From Paramacrobiotus metropolitanus (lineage: Eukaryota; Tardigrada; Eutardigrada; Parachela; Macrobiotidae), in contig NW_026570309.1 in assembly GCF_019649055.1 (NCBI RefSeq), positions 496,001-560,000 on the forward strand: 64,000 nt of DNA, given 5' to 3'. The position numbers and the translations under genes were made by a program. Positions 23,065 to 34,395 of the stretch are shown here, piece by piece. The notes under the pieces were generated by a model. It ran no database searches. It saw only the letters and a list, made by a program, of their open reading frames with translations, and was not told the DNA's origin. Position 1 is the stretch's first letter. Every line of letters begins with the position of its first letter.

Positions 23065-26000
23065 CTGCAAAACAGAACTGACCAGCTACGTACATATATA
23101 CAGTGGAGATTAATGTTATGCGAGTATGATTTCATGATGTCAGATTTAAAATCCGTGCATTCGATTTAATTAGGTAGAATAATATGTTGCTGAAGCCTGA
23201 AAAAGCATTTTCTCAAAAATATTGCGACCGCTAGGGTGGCGACACTTTGTGAGAAGGAAACCGTTTCTTCACAAACTATTTGCTTTTCAAATTAGAAAAG
23301 TTCTCTGATTCCGAATTTACAATCGAGAGGCGTGTGGGCCGAGCTATAGATAAAAGCCCAGAGTATAAAAATGCACGTAAATTTACTTAGAGCATACCCT
23401 GAGAAGATGTGTGAGGAACAGCAATGGCAACGAAGAGGAATTGAAGCGAAAGTAGTGGCAATAACATTTGTAGTTTTTGACACTGCATCGCTGCAGATAT
23501 GGCCATTTCAAACAAATTCCGGATTATTAAACACGTATTGAGTTAAAATAAACAACAATATTAATTATTACAAAACCGAAAAATCCCCCTGTGCTGACAA
23601 AATCCACTGTAAAATAAGCATCAGAAACCCCGACTTTTTAACGCTCTATAAGTTATGCAAAGCTCTAGGCAGGCAAAGGTTGGACGTCGCAAACAAAACT
23701 TGAGAATTATTGATGGAAGCATCAAGTGTGATGAGACTGATTTCCGTATGTCGACCTTGCGTACGGGAAATTGATGTCTTTATATGGTCCTGAATAGTCC
23801 AGCAGCCGCGGAGACAACCTTGCGCGCCGACTAGAGCGGTGCGACTCCTCCTCTTTTCAGGCGACATTTTCAGAAATGTGCAAGATGGAGGATTGTTTGC
23901 GAACTGCAGATGAGTAGGCTGTGCGATAAGATGGAAGGCAAAATTGATATCATAAGTAAAAGCCGTGGGCAGTAAGCTAATATCCACAGCTTCTTCAACG
24001 CGTGCGCTCTAATGTACTCGTATTTTGTAGTAACTGCTAACTGTATGTACGGTATTGTAATTCTATGATTCTGGCTGTAGTTATCAGTTATCACTGGTAT
24101 AGCGCTCGCTGTTGTACGAGTATTACAACAGCCTGTTTTGTACCGCTTTTGTAGCGCAGCTGCGTTTTGGCAACGCATTAATTTAAATTAGAGATAAAGC
24201 AAGTTAACACGCAGTACTTCCAGTTTCTCAGATCGTCTACCTCTGCTGTACAGGCAATGCGTAGAACTCGTACCTTTAAGCAACAGGTAAAATCGATTAT
24301 AACTGCGATTACTTGTGGAACAGCGCGAAGCACCGGCATGGCGGCATCAGAGTCAGTTAGCGTAAAATGGCTTCAGTTTACTATAATTATAAGTATTTTT
24401 GTGTTCGAAGCTTACCATTATTCTCCATCTGTAAACTAAACCTTTTTACATAACATTTACAGTTGCTGGACTTTAATGCGGTGGGATGAACAGGCAGACA
24501 TCGTTGAAGACAAACATTCTTGAAGAGCTCTGAACGTATGGATACACACAGTTATCATCGTAGCCATGGATTCTAATATGACGAAAAAAAAAACACCGTC
24601 AAAAATGTTTCCATGGACAAACAGTTATTTATTTTGTGCAGTTTACTGCTAAAACTAAAAAAAGCAACACCTGGTAAATTTGTATTATGTATATACGAGT
24701 AATTATGGTGTTATCGCAGTTTTCTTGGTTTCGAGCAGTTTCTGTTACTCACAACTCACAAATAAAGTCAACCGTTTCACCCGTTTCTGTCGTAGATTTA
24801 ATTGTTGTAAGCTTTAGTTAAACATTTCGATAACGCGGCAGGCTCGCATTTAATGAAGCGTTCTGGTAGTGATAGATAATTTGTCATTGTGATTTCAGAA
24901 AGTAAGTAAGCAAAGGAGCAACGTTTCAACGTGCAGTGTGGGAGGGCATAGTTCTGTTTTAAAGTGGTAAGGCATCGTTCGTGGGCCAACTGCCAAGCCG
25001 ACTACCAGGTCGTCTGCAGACTGCAATTATTTGCAACATCTGTAGCAGTTTATCATGTGTATTAAAATTATTACTTATGTTATTTTAAAACTGCGATAAC
25101 GTATATCAACTGTATCTGTGCAGTCTTTACTGAGCAACAGAGCCTCTTGTGACATGAAATACATAAGCATGAAAACTGCGAATAAAATTCCTGTTCATTG
25201 TGTGGCTATCTGTTTCCGGAACCTTATTTTTATGAATTTTATGACTTTCTGGCTGGTGAATGTTATCTACTGATACGAACACAATTGTTAGAAGGTATCA
25301 TGGTGTCATAAAGTGGAGATTTTCAATGCCGGGTAATGCGGCTATACGATAGAATGACGACTGTGTTGGAAGACAGTGCATTCCATTACACAGTTCGGCA
25401 GTGCCCGAGATTTTAGTCTTCTCCGGCAAGCAGGAAGAATGCCTGCAAGATTAATCAATGACCAGACTAGCGAAATGCGTGATTCACAGGATTACATGTT
25501 TCAAAACAAATTCCGCACACAAGCAAATCTAAAGCGAACAAAGCGAACACTGATCAGTGATAATCATTAAGCATTGACTGGTTCGACAAATACTTACTGT
25601 GATGGTCAACGAATTTCTTGAGTTTTTCAGGTCCACACGGTAGCGCAACTACATACTGTAGCGGCTCGATCAAGTGGCACGGCATACCTAGAGTAGTTTC
25701 TGTACGGGAAATCAGCACTTGCAAAGTGAGCGCTCAGCACTGCGCAGTGCTTGCGAGCGCATGAGCATGCATACGCTGCATGTGCGCTGATTTCCCGTAC
25801 ACCAACCCTGTGGTGTGACTTGATCGAGCCGCTACAGTACTGCATGCAGCGTACGACTGTGTCCCCCGTTGTGGAAATTCCGCGCAGCCACCGGACTAAT
25901 TTTGTTGCAGTATCATGGTAAAAAATTGCTTTTCAACAGCAGCCAACTGTACTGAAGTATGTATAAATCACAAAATAACTCGAAAACCAGAGCATATGCT

Positions 26001-26256
26001 GTAGCCATGCAGAAAACATTCTTTTGACAACTTTTAACTTTGATACCGCTAATACCAAACAATTTTTTTCGCCGAGTTATTCATTCTACCAAAACATGAT
26101 GAAACACACTGACTGAAAATTCTTAGATTGCAATCAATGTACGTGCATGGGATAATTCAAATCGAAATTTTTTTTGCCTGTCCAGCTCCGATTATTTGTT
26201 GCTTCATAAAGTTCGCACCAATTAGGACATGTTAATGTTCAAGCTGGGCTTCGTGC
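23065..26256. other. Intergenic, probably holding exon 1 of integrin-like gene 1
   Basis: By analogy with gene 2, a signal-peptide exon ending in phase 1 should lie upstream (higher coordinate) of 23064. I found no convincing one. The minus frame 23483-23292 has a possible donor (CTAA|GTAAAT, phase 1) but a weak signal. The rest is AT-rich with chance frames and the inverted repeat at 25654-25839. Confidence 0.4.
25654..25839. mobile_element. Small fold-back (MITE-like) element, 186 bp
   Basis: The ends are inverted copies of TACTGTAGCGGCTCGATCAAG (last base paired imperfectly beyond the first 20). Inside, a second pair, GTACGGGAAATCAGC and its complement, continues the symmetry around a CACTGCGCAGTG palindrome. 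No coding capacity. Flanking bases show no clear target duplication, so the class of parent transposon is unknown. Confidence 0.65.
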
Positions 26257-29200
26257 TCATGCTCTGTTTGGATGCTGATCGGTGCCACCATTACTTTGTT
26301 TTCGAAGATGAGGATTTGTTGGTTCCTTGGGGAGATGGCCATACCCATCAACAGCTCTAGGTTCTGGTTGACTACCGGGTATTGATTCCATGCCGACATC
26401 GTTGGTGCCCTCTCCACCTGTGGGCACTGGGATGTAACCTCTTTTCTGCCAGAGTTTAAACCCTAGCACTATGACCGCAACCAACATCCCGACTAGACCG
26501 ACTGCCGAAAGTACCAACCAAACAGAATGTGTGGTCGAGCAATCGGCCGATTGCAGAGTGCGTCCAGCGGTCGGCGGACATGATTTAAGCCCGGTGATAG
26601 TTTCTATTTGGATGATTAGTGTGTTATTCGAGCCGGCTGGTCGGATATGCAAATCCCGGTAGAATGCCGCCGAAGTATTTGGGACGCCAACAAGTTCGAT
26701 ATTAACCTGCCATTCTACCTAAAATGTCAAGTCACATTGAAATACTACCCTCAATACCAACGTAGACTCCATAATTGTGATTACTACCTCTGAGCCCATC
26801 TGTATATTTTTGCATTCAGTAGTTTTCTGCGGGGTTCCAGTTGTTAAGCTTGCCGAACAGGAGGACCAGTATGTTCGCTTTATGTTTGGTATGTCGGGAC
26901 CGTCCATCAGTTGAATAGACTGCGTGCTTTTCTGTTAAAATAGACAGTATGCCCACAACTTATGATATTCTACATACTATTCTATATGACCCTAACTATA
27001 GACTCTGTACACCGGCACTGGCACAATAGTGTTCAAGTGTTTACAAAGCGTTGTTTTTCGGTTTGTATAGAAATAATGTGTTATCGACCGAAGCAAAGCT
27101 TAGCGATGGTCTTCCACTCTGTATGTTCAGCGCGAATGGAAAATGCGGTGTCTCTGCGTCAGCCACCGCCACGAAATGCACATATGGACAGTGGTGTTCC
27201 ACTTGTCCTTTTACCAAAAAAATTCTACCACTGGAAGGCGAACACTAACTAACTGAAAGGGATCGCCTACAGTAAAACGGGGTGAACAAGGGGTGCCAGG
27301 ATGCCATTCCATTCACTCTGTCTTGTAATATACAGACTACAGAGTAGCCCTGCTACTCTTCGGTCATGCAGTTCCCGCAATAAGCGAGTGCGCTTTCCTT
27401 GTTACAATGCACTAGACTGATGACCTTTTTCTAAGTATAACTCTTACCAGATACTGGCTTTTAATCATCATGGCGGCAGTACTCCAGTCATTGTCCAGTT
27501 TGATAACGCTGCATGCTGAATGTGTCAACAAATAGCAAAAGTGTAAATACTCGGAAAAGCGATCAGCAGGCACCATGAAGACAAGGTTGACTTTATGATC
27601 TTCGGTCGTTTGGGCAACTTGGCGCGCAGATATGCTATCCTGTTGGAGAAAGTTACCTATTTCTGTTTCAGTACAACAGCAACACCGCGAAAATGTTGCA
27701 TTATTCAATGAAGTTGTTTGTGTTACAAAAAGTTGGTTATTTAAAATTTAATTGTGAGTATGAGTTAGAATGTTCTGGAATTCCAGTTAAGAAAATGAAA
27801 AAAATGCACGGTGGTAGTAAAAGAAATCCCAATTACAGCGCCAGTACAGATATGCAGACCTGCCCAATATCTGCAAAATGTGTAGGTACTTCCCGCGCGC
27901 TGGTGCTTTGGAAATAGCATGCTTCGTTGTTGTCCTCATCAAAAGCAGCAATCCCAAATCCCTGAAATCAACATTAGCATTAGCGTGACAATTGGATGGC
28001 AATAGTCAAACCCAGAAACATTCTATCAACATAGATAAAGGTCATACTGTGTTCTGCCTGAAGAACACAGTACCAGTGAAGGTTGAACGCCGCTATGTGC
28101 ATGCTCTATCGAAGCACATGGCATATTGGCAACTAACAAGGCATTATGCTTTCTGTCAGCGTTGCCGTACTTTCGTGGTGCAACAATCGGTTTAGGTGCA
28201 TTTATATATTGCATAACAAAAAAGAAGATGCGTTATCTTCATCAGTAAAATATAGCGCAAAAAAGCACTGCTCTGTTTCCACTTTTTCTCATACATTGAA
28301 TTTTAGTATGCAAAATTGCAGATACACAAAGTTATGGAAATACCTAATGACTACTTGTACGTACTTTTCACCACACTCAGTCGTACTGTACTCCCAAACG
28401 GGGCAGCAAGTGTTTATGGAGCGGTTCCGCAAATTCATAATTTCGGTAAGCTTTCATTTTCCGTTAAGTTGTACCTTACACCCTATTGCATTAATTTTTT
28501 AGTTTTAGGGCTTTTAGCCAGAATTTTATCATTTTGCAAATTGATCGGAAAATTGGCGTTTCATTTCGGCGCTGCGCAAACATTCGTCCTACTGTATATT
28601 GAAGTAAATTTTACCGCATGTACGTTTTTGCCATCGGAGAAATTCACCGGTACATCCGTAGCTACAATTACAAGATGTATGGATTTTGTCCGCCATCCAA
28701 TCTTGTCCTACACAAAATTCCATAAATTTTACTCTTACGTGGAAGTTATGGCACAGAAGGGGTAGTTCACGAGCTTACATCGCAGACAATTGCCTGCATG
28801 AATGCATTAACCATTTGGTCCTGAGTACAGCAGTCAGGGGGCAGTTTCCCACCTCGCAGTTGCATCTAGAGGGTGTTACAAAAATTAGTTTTTGCGTGAA
28901 TCATCGCACTCTCCGCCATATCAACCTCCGGATTTGGTTTGGTTCTGCTGAGAGGAAAGTAGCGGGCATAGGAACCGGACTTTCTGGAAAATGTAAGTAT
29001 AAAGCAGGTGCTGGAAATGAAGTCTGAAGCAATAATCAATTCGAGGTGTCACTGCTTTTTCCATCAGTGGTGAACTGGTAATACACCAAACAGAATACCT
29101 CGTTGCAATGAGCAAGGAGATTACTTACTCGGGAGAAGCGTCCACAAAAGTTCCTAAGCCCCATCGTAGATCGAGGTCAAGATTGCCCAATTCCTTGTCT

Positions 29201-30582
29201 ATTTTACATTGAGCAATTTGTTATTTTTGTACCTGTCTCTTTACCGTTACCACTTCATATAGTATTTCTGTGCACACCTAGAGCTTTTATCAAAGAGGAG
29301 CTAGTGGCTTGGGCAGCTGTCATGTCAGAAGAAAATGCCATTTGTAGGTGAATGTCCACTGGATATGGCATCTTGCGAATTTTTAGCTTTAAAGTTTCAG
29401 ACGTTTCTACGAGAGAATGATAGTATAAACGCTCGAGCTGGCTACTCTATGCCGTATTAAAAGTCGTAAACGCTTGTGGTGATTCGGAGGTCAATCAGCT
29501 CATACGGTGCGATTTCGAATGATGTAGTTTACGTAGTGGCAACGTACGTTCGCGTATTGTAAGAGAAATTCTCTGCGGCTGGATTTCGATCACATCACTT
29601 AACGCTTTATTCTGCAATAAAATCCGCAAAATCAAATGCGATCGTTGGTTCATTTTACGACACAAGGAATCATACCTCTATTGTGTTAGGCTGATTTTTG
29701 GGAGCTACGATTTTATCGCTTGTACATTCCTTGTGCACAGAGGAACGGACATCACAACGCGCCCCAGAGAATAACTTCTAATAATTTAGAAACAACGATT
29801 TGAATATCAAATTAAAAATAAATGCATATTTTCGCGCAGTAACGACAAACGCACATTATGCAGTAGGGACGGCGGTGACCATAGACAAACAACATTTTCT
29901 AATGACACTGGTGACCTCTGCTACGCTTCGCTCTCAAATTAGTTACGATAAATTACGCAGAAACAGAACCGAGCAAAACTCATACAAAACCCAGAAGGAT
30001 TTAAAATTACCAAAACTGCACTTATGGTAAGAGCTTCAACAACGATGAAATTCGCAAAAAATGGCATTCGTCATTGTAAGTGGTAAAGAAAAAAGAAAGA
30101 ATATCACAGAACCAAAAGGTTTTTGTCATTGTACCTCATCGTCGCACCAGGCACAACTAGGATTTGCTTGCAGGCATGCTTGACACGAATTCTGCTCCTT
30201 ACATATGCTGGACGTCGCACCTGCAAGTATGTATTTATACGCCAGCTCATCAAAATTAATTTAGGTCGATCCAATGTGCAACAGAAGGTACAGTACATAC
30301 AAAACTCGAGATACGTCGGTGATAATGCTAACTGTGAACTGAGGGATAATACGGCTATGGATACCACTGTTACATCGTTCTACAATAAAAGATGCCAGTA
30401 CTACTTGAATATCCGAAGATTGTTTTACGCGACCATGAGCTAATAGAAAAATAATTACAGCAAAAAGGTGATCATGTATTTTCTTAACCTTTCTGTAAGA
30501 AGTACGGCAAGATGGCGGCAATGGCCGTCGCCAGTTGTGACGACAGACCGAAGATAGGTCGTCTACCGGAACGTAGCTTCAT
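26257..30582 (-). CDS. Integrin beta-like receptor 2, EGF-less, complete in 13 exons
   Basis: Minus-strand exons in order: 30582-30489, 30220-30135, 29777-29676, 29611-29548, 29406-29278, 29198-29129, 28983-28926, 28865-28779, 28707-28624, 27961-27860, 27639-27448, 26931-26788, 26718-26257. All phases agree; 557 aa. Order: signal peptide (1-31); PSI (CQACLQANPSCAWCDDE, GARCD); hybrid (IEIQPQRISLTI); beta-I-like from PYPVDIHLQM (about 130) to KSQYL (356); hybrid end (TYWSSC ... TECKNIQMGSEVEW); a stalk with IIQIETITGLKSC; membrane helix 470-491; and a 65-residue tail ending without NPxY or the HDRRE motif. The four I-EGF modules and beta-tail domain of true integrin beta chains (about 750-800 aa) are missing. 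MIDAS reads AFSSD, ADMIDAS reads TAA, and the specificity loop is deleted. Donors GTCTGC (27860) and GTTGAT (28926) are weak but required by the alignment. Confidence 0.85.
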
Positions 30583-31850
30583 GTTGTAACCGAATCACGG
30601 TGTTTCATTTACTAGTGCCAGGTTTAAATAAATTAAAATCCGCTGTCCGAGTGCATGCTGAGGGAAACCCGGAAATTACGATTATTTTTTCGGCATAAGC
30701 TAATGAATTACTAAAGTTTGCGTATGAGCCCCCAAGTAGTCCTCTACCAGATTCGTCAGTTCCGATAATTTTGTTTGTCTTGTATAAAGCTTTTATCTAT
30801 TACAGCATATTCAACGATCAATCTCAGTAATTTGACGGAGGATTTGTGTTGAGTCGTGGACCTATACATATTTTGGGATATTAAAAGCAACAGATAACAC
30901 AACACTGTCAAATGTCTTAATTACGGATAAGGTATTATTGAACTGACAAAATATTATTCGACAAGATAAACTTATGAATGCTCGTATCTAGATTTAGTAA
31001 ATTGTGCGAATTTGTATGAGCTTGCAGATTGCAGCTACAGCGGTGTTTCTTGTCTCAAAAATTGTAATGCATTAAATGGTTTGAAAGTTTGAAGTTCTCC
31101 AGCATTTCCCAAAAGTGAATCACAAATCACTCACAACACTGCGCAGATCGTAACTCGAAGTAATAATATATGAACGCTGCAGCCCAGCTGCTTTTCCTGA
31201 TTAGAGATGATTATAACTCTGATTTATTTTAGATACAACTACAGCCTAATCTGAGCCTATAGGTACAGTATGTTGTAAGTAGTACAAATACGAGCTTGCA
31301 AACTATTCCACAGTAGAATTTAGCCATCATATCTTTGGACATAGCGATAGCTGGTTTATAATCTAAAATGTAAAAGCGGGCTTTGTTACAGAGGATGCAT
31401 ATTTGGATAACTATAGACTACTCCGCATCGTTTAAAAATCGCATCTTTTAATTGCGAATTTTTACAGGCTAATGAAAAAGGTACTGCAGCGCAAAGACGT
31501 ACGTACGTACAGGTTTGCATTATACAATAGATCAATTGTCAAGAGCGCTTGGATTATAAGACACATCGCATAATGGAAAGTATTGACAGTATTTACCGGC
31601 CGGTATGAGAAATGATGACATCCCGACGACAGTGTGATCGTTGGTCAACAGGTCGTAGCACGTACTATGCAAATGTACAGCCTGTGAACCACAACTGCCG
31701 AGAATCTGTTTGGCCGTTCATCGACCATCGGCGCCGTAAGAAGATCACGGCAAACGATGTGTTATGCCCAGAGAGCAGACAGGCTTCTTTGTGACGAAGT
31801 AAACGTCTAAACGAACACGCTGTCTTCGTCGTCGCTTGATTTTTGCACCA
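30583..31850. other. Intergenic between divergent genes
   Basis: Shared upstream region of integrin-like gene 2 (minus) and the glycine-rich gene (plus). The open frame at 31612-31794 has no supporting features. Confidence 0.5.
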
Positions 31851-31935
31851 CCTATATAAGCGTAGCGGAAATGCACAGACAGTATCAACATCTTTTAAGC
31901 TTCAGCTTCCTTAAGAAAATCTAATCCTTTAAACC
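31851..31935 (+). promoter_or_regulatory. TATA-type core promoter and 5' UTR of glycine-rich gene
   Basis: ACCTATATAAGCG at about 31850-31862 is a good TATA box roughly 80 bp before the ATG at 31936. A start near 31880 would give a short 5' UTR of about 55 bases with no upstream ATG. A strong TATA fits a highly expressed structural secreted protein. Confidence 0.65.
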
Positions 31936-32778
31936 ATGGCGTTCATCGCATCCATCGGTGCCGTTCTCAGTGTGATAGTGGTCGCGGTGGCGGCGCAGTA
32001 TGCTGTGAGCAATAATCAGTATGGGATACAGTATGCCAGTGGATATAATAACGGTGGCGGTGGATTATATGGAGGCGGGGGATTCAGTTCCCTGGGATCG
32101 GGATATGGGTCCGGCGGATTAGTTAGCGGCGGATATGGCGGTTCCGGTTACAGCAGCGGCGGTTACGGTGGCAACAGTGGTGGTTATGGCGGTAACAGCG
32201 GAGGATACGGGGGTAACAGTGGTGGATACGGAGGTAGCAGCGGCGGATATGGCGGTAGCAGTGGCGGCTATGGCGGTAACAGCGGGGGTTATGGAGGTAA
32301 CAACGGCTATGGTGGGTCGAGCCTAAATACCGGATACGGTGGATCCGGATACAGCAGCGGAGGATCGGGATACAGCAGCGGTGGATACGGTGGCGGTCTG
32401 AGCAGCGGTTACGGAAGCGGCATGTCGGGTGGGTACGGAGGTGGTCTGTCCAGTGGCTACGGAAGCGGATTATCTAGCGGCTATGGAGGTGGTCTCTCCA
32501 GTGGTTATGGAAGCGGCCTGTCTGGTGGATACGGAGGTGGTTTGTCGAGCGGTTATGGCAGTGGTCTGTCATCGGGTGGATATGGAGGCGGTCTCTCCTC
32601 CGGTGGATACGGTGGCGGTTACAACAGTGGCTCCAGCTATGGAGGCGGACTCTCCGGTGGTTACGGTGGATCGAGCTACAACTCCGGCGGCTACGGAGGT
32701 GGACTGTCTAGCGGATATGGTAACAGCGGAGGATACGGACAGACTAGCCTGTCTGGATCTTACTATGGCAAGAAATAA
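31936..32778 (+). CDS. Secreted glycine/tyrosine/serine-rich structural protein
   Basis: Single exon, 280 residues. A signal peptide (MAFIASIGAVLSVIVVAVAAQ) precedes a low-complexity protein made of GGYGGNSGGYGG and GGGLSSGYGSGLS units, ending GSYYGKK. Composition is dominated by Gly, Ser and Tyr with no cysteine. Such GGY-repeat secreted proteins are known from cuticle, eggshell, silk and adhesive secretions; Tyr-rich repeats allow dityrosine cross-linking. The actual role here is inferred from composition only. The Kozak context (AACCATGG) and the TATA box upstream support the start. A poly(A) signal (ATTAAATAAA) lies near 32949. Confidence 0.85.
   Translation: MAFIASIGAVLSVIVVAVAAQYAVSNNQYGIQYASGYNNGGGGLYGGGGFSSLGSGYGSGGLVSGGYGGSGYSSGGYGGNSGGYGGNSGGYGGNSGGYGGSSGGYGGSSGGYGGNSGGYGGNNGYGGSSLNTGYGGSGYSSGGSGYSSGGYGGGLSSGYGSGMSGGYGGGLSSGYGSGLSSGYGGGLSSGYGSGLSGGYGGGLSSGYGSGLSSGGYGGGLSSGGYGGGYNSGSSYGGGLSGGYGGSSYNSGGYGGGLSSGYGNSGGYGQTSLSGSYYGKK
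32116..32760 (+). repeat. Coding minisatellite (GGY units)
   Basis: Two blocks of internal tandem repeats encode the glycine-rich protein. From about 32140 to 32310 the units are 21 nt (GGYGGNS/GGYGGSS). From about 32380 to 32620 they are longer (30-45 nt), encoding GGGLSSGYGSGLSSG variants. Synonymous differences between units show that they are not all recent. Confidence 0.8.
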
Positions 32779-33143
32779 TGTTTCACTCAATGTCTTTCCG
32801 ATACCGGTGCCATTTTCCTGTGAGCGCGTATACTCATACAGTAATTTATTTTACTTGCACATGTTTTTTCTTCTTCATTTTGGATGTGATGGAGCCGTTT
32901 TTTAAAGAAGGTGATGAATATGATGTTGGTTTTGTCAGAAAGTCTTCATTAAATAAATCCATACGTATAAATAATTTTGAGTAAATTTTTCGGAGCACAA
33001 TTATACTAAAACGACCGACCCGCGGCCGCAGGTATCGTTAAACAGGCTAACTAACACGTAAAGGAGCAAAATTAACAACAGCTTGAAAGAGTAAAATCTA
33101 TTAAATTTTTGTAAAGAGCTTAGAATCAGAAGTATCGATTTTT

Positions 33144-33887
33144 TTATCCGGAAGGACATGGGTTGTTTTGCATAGGAGGTTGACCAAAATTCCCTTGGTT
33201 ATTCGGTCGTTGACCGTTTCCGTTACCATTGGCGTAACCGTTTCCATTGCCATTCGCATAGCCATTCCCGTTTCCGTTTCCGTTAAACTGTTGTGGTTGG
33301 TTGTAACCTTGTTGATTATTCATATAATTCTGCCCGTTACCATTGCGATAACCGTTACCATTCCCGTTACCGCTTCCATTGCCGTTGAATCCGCGCCCGT
33401 AACCTTGTCCGTTGCCGTTTTGCGGACGATTCTCGAAGAATTCCGTGAAGGGTTTCCCGCTGCCCTGCAGACCGACTTGGTTGCGGTTCTGCTGCAGTTT
33501 CCACTGTTCGCAAGGGGAGAGGGGTGGGGCTTGTGGGCCTTGATTCTGATTGGGCCGGAACTGGGGCTGTTGGTGGCCATTACCATTTCCGTTGCCATTA
33601 CCGTTACCGTTTTGGTGGAAGTTCTGCTGGTTGTTAGGACGGAAATTCTGTTTTTGTTGGAAGTTCTGCGGCACGGCGTTCAGTTGTTGACCCTCGAACT
33701 GCCGGAACTGTTTTTGGTTCGGATTAAAGTTTTGGCTGGGATAAGAGTTGGATAGCTGCTGGGCGTATTGGCCGTTGTTCGGGGGCGGTTGGTTAGACCG
33801 CTGGTTGTTGAAATTGTTGGGTGCCGGCTGGTTGGGTACAGTGTTCTCCACGCAGTCGGGTTTATTCTGCTGCTGACCTTGGCCATT
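33144..33887 (-). CDS. Asn/Gly/Gln-rich low-complexity protein, 3' exon
   Basis: Minus-strand exon opening after TTCATGTAG at 33888 and running to a stop at 33144 (247 codons). No ATG in frame, so an upstream exon with start and probably signal peptide is missing. Content: a Gln/Asn/Pro-rich part (NNFNNQRSNQPPPNN, QKQFRQFEGQQL), a GNGNGNGNGNG tract, a short ordered patch (SPCEQWKLQQNRNQVGL, KPFTEFFENRP), then NGNGNGYANGNGNGYANG repeats, ending NNPCPSG. Three cysteines (DCVEN, SPCEQ, NPCPSG) suggest an extracellular protein. It is convergent with the glycine-rich gene, with only about 365 bp between the stops. Function unknown; a structural or prion-like matrix component is a guess. Confidence 0.6.
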   Translation of the reverse strand, partial: NGQGQQQNKPDCVENTVPNQPAPNNFNNQRSNQPPPNNGQYAQQLSNSYPSQNFNPNQKQFRQFEGQQLNAVPQNFQQKQNFRPNNQQNFHQNGNGNGNGNGNGHQQPQFRPNQNQGPQAPPLSPCEQWKLQQNRNQVGLQGSGKPFTEFFENRPQNGNGQGYGRGFNGNGSGNGNGNGYRNGNGQNYMNNQQGYNQPQQFNGNGNGNGYANGNGNGYANGNGNGQRPNNQGNFGQPPMQNNPCPSG

Positions 33888-34395
33888 CTACATGAAAAAC
33901 CCGCTAATAAAACTAATAGTTTGTAAATTTAATAATCATTTGGTACATATGCGGCGATTTAGCAGTTAATTTGTATCCGAAAGCGTGAATGTACTTTACA
34001 TACAGTACTCACGTTGAGTAGTATGGACCGTAGTTGCACTCGTACCGGGTTGGTCATTATTATTACATAAATCATTAATTACGGCAGATGTCTACTACAG
34101 TGTATCTACTCTGTACACGTAGATACGGGCTCTACGGGTACTAGCATTTGCCGTTGTTTGGAACTTATTGTGATACACCGCCATAAATTATGCTCATAAG
34201 TCACAGGTAGAACTAAAACGTATTGCTGAACCGGTTCATAAAAACCAAACAATCAGTATAAAATTTAAGCGTTAAAACTTGAGTACTAAGCAGCGCCAGT
34301 ATGTACTCATACTGAAGCTGGATGTTTCGCCAAAAACGATTAGCCGATTAAAAATTCCGTTGCGGATATCAGCAGTTCAGAACAATCTCATTATA

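Noticed and set aside
28146-28765. Two plus-strand frames of 118 and 149 codons
   Set aside because: Antisense to exon 9 and introns of integrin-like gene 2; no features of their own.
33168-33755. 195-codon plus frame rich in Val/Ile/Thr
   Set aside because: Antisense shadow of the Asn/Gly-rich repeats; composition is dictated by the other strand.
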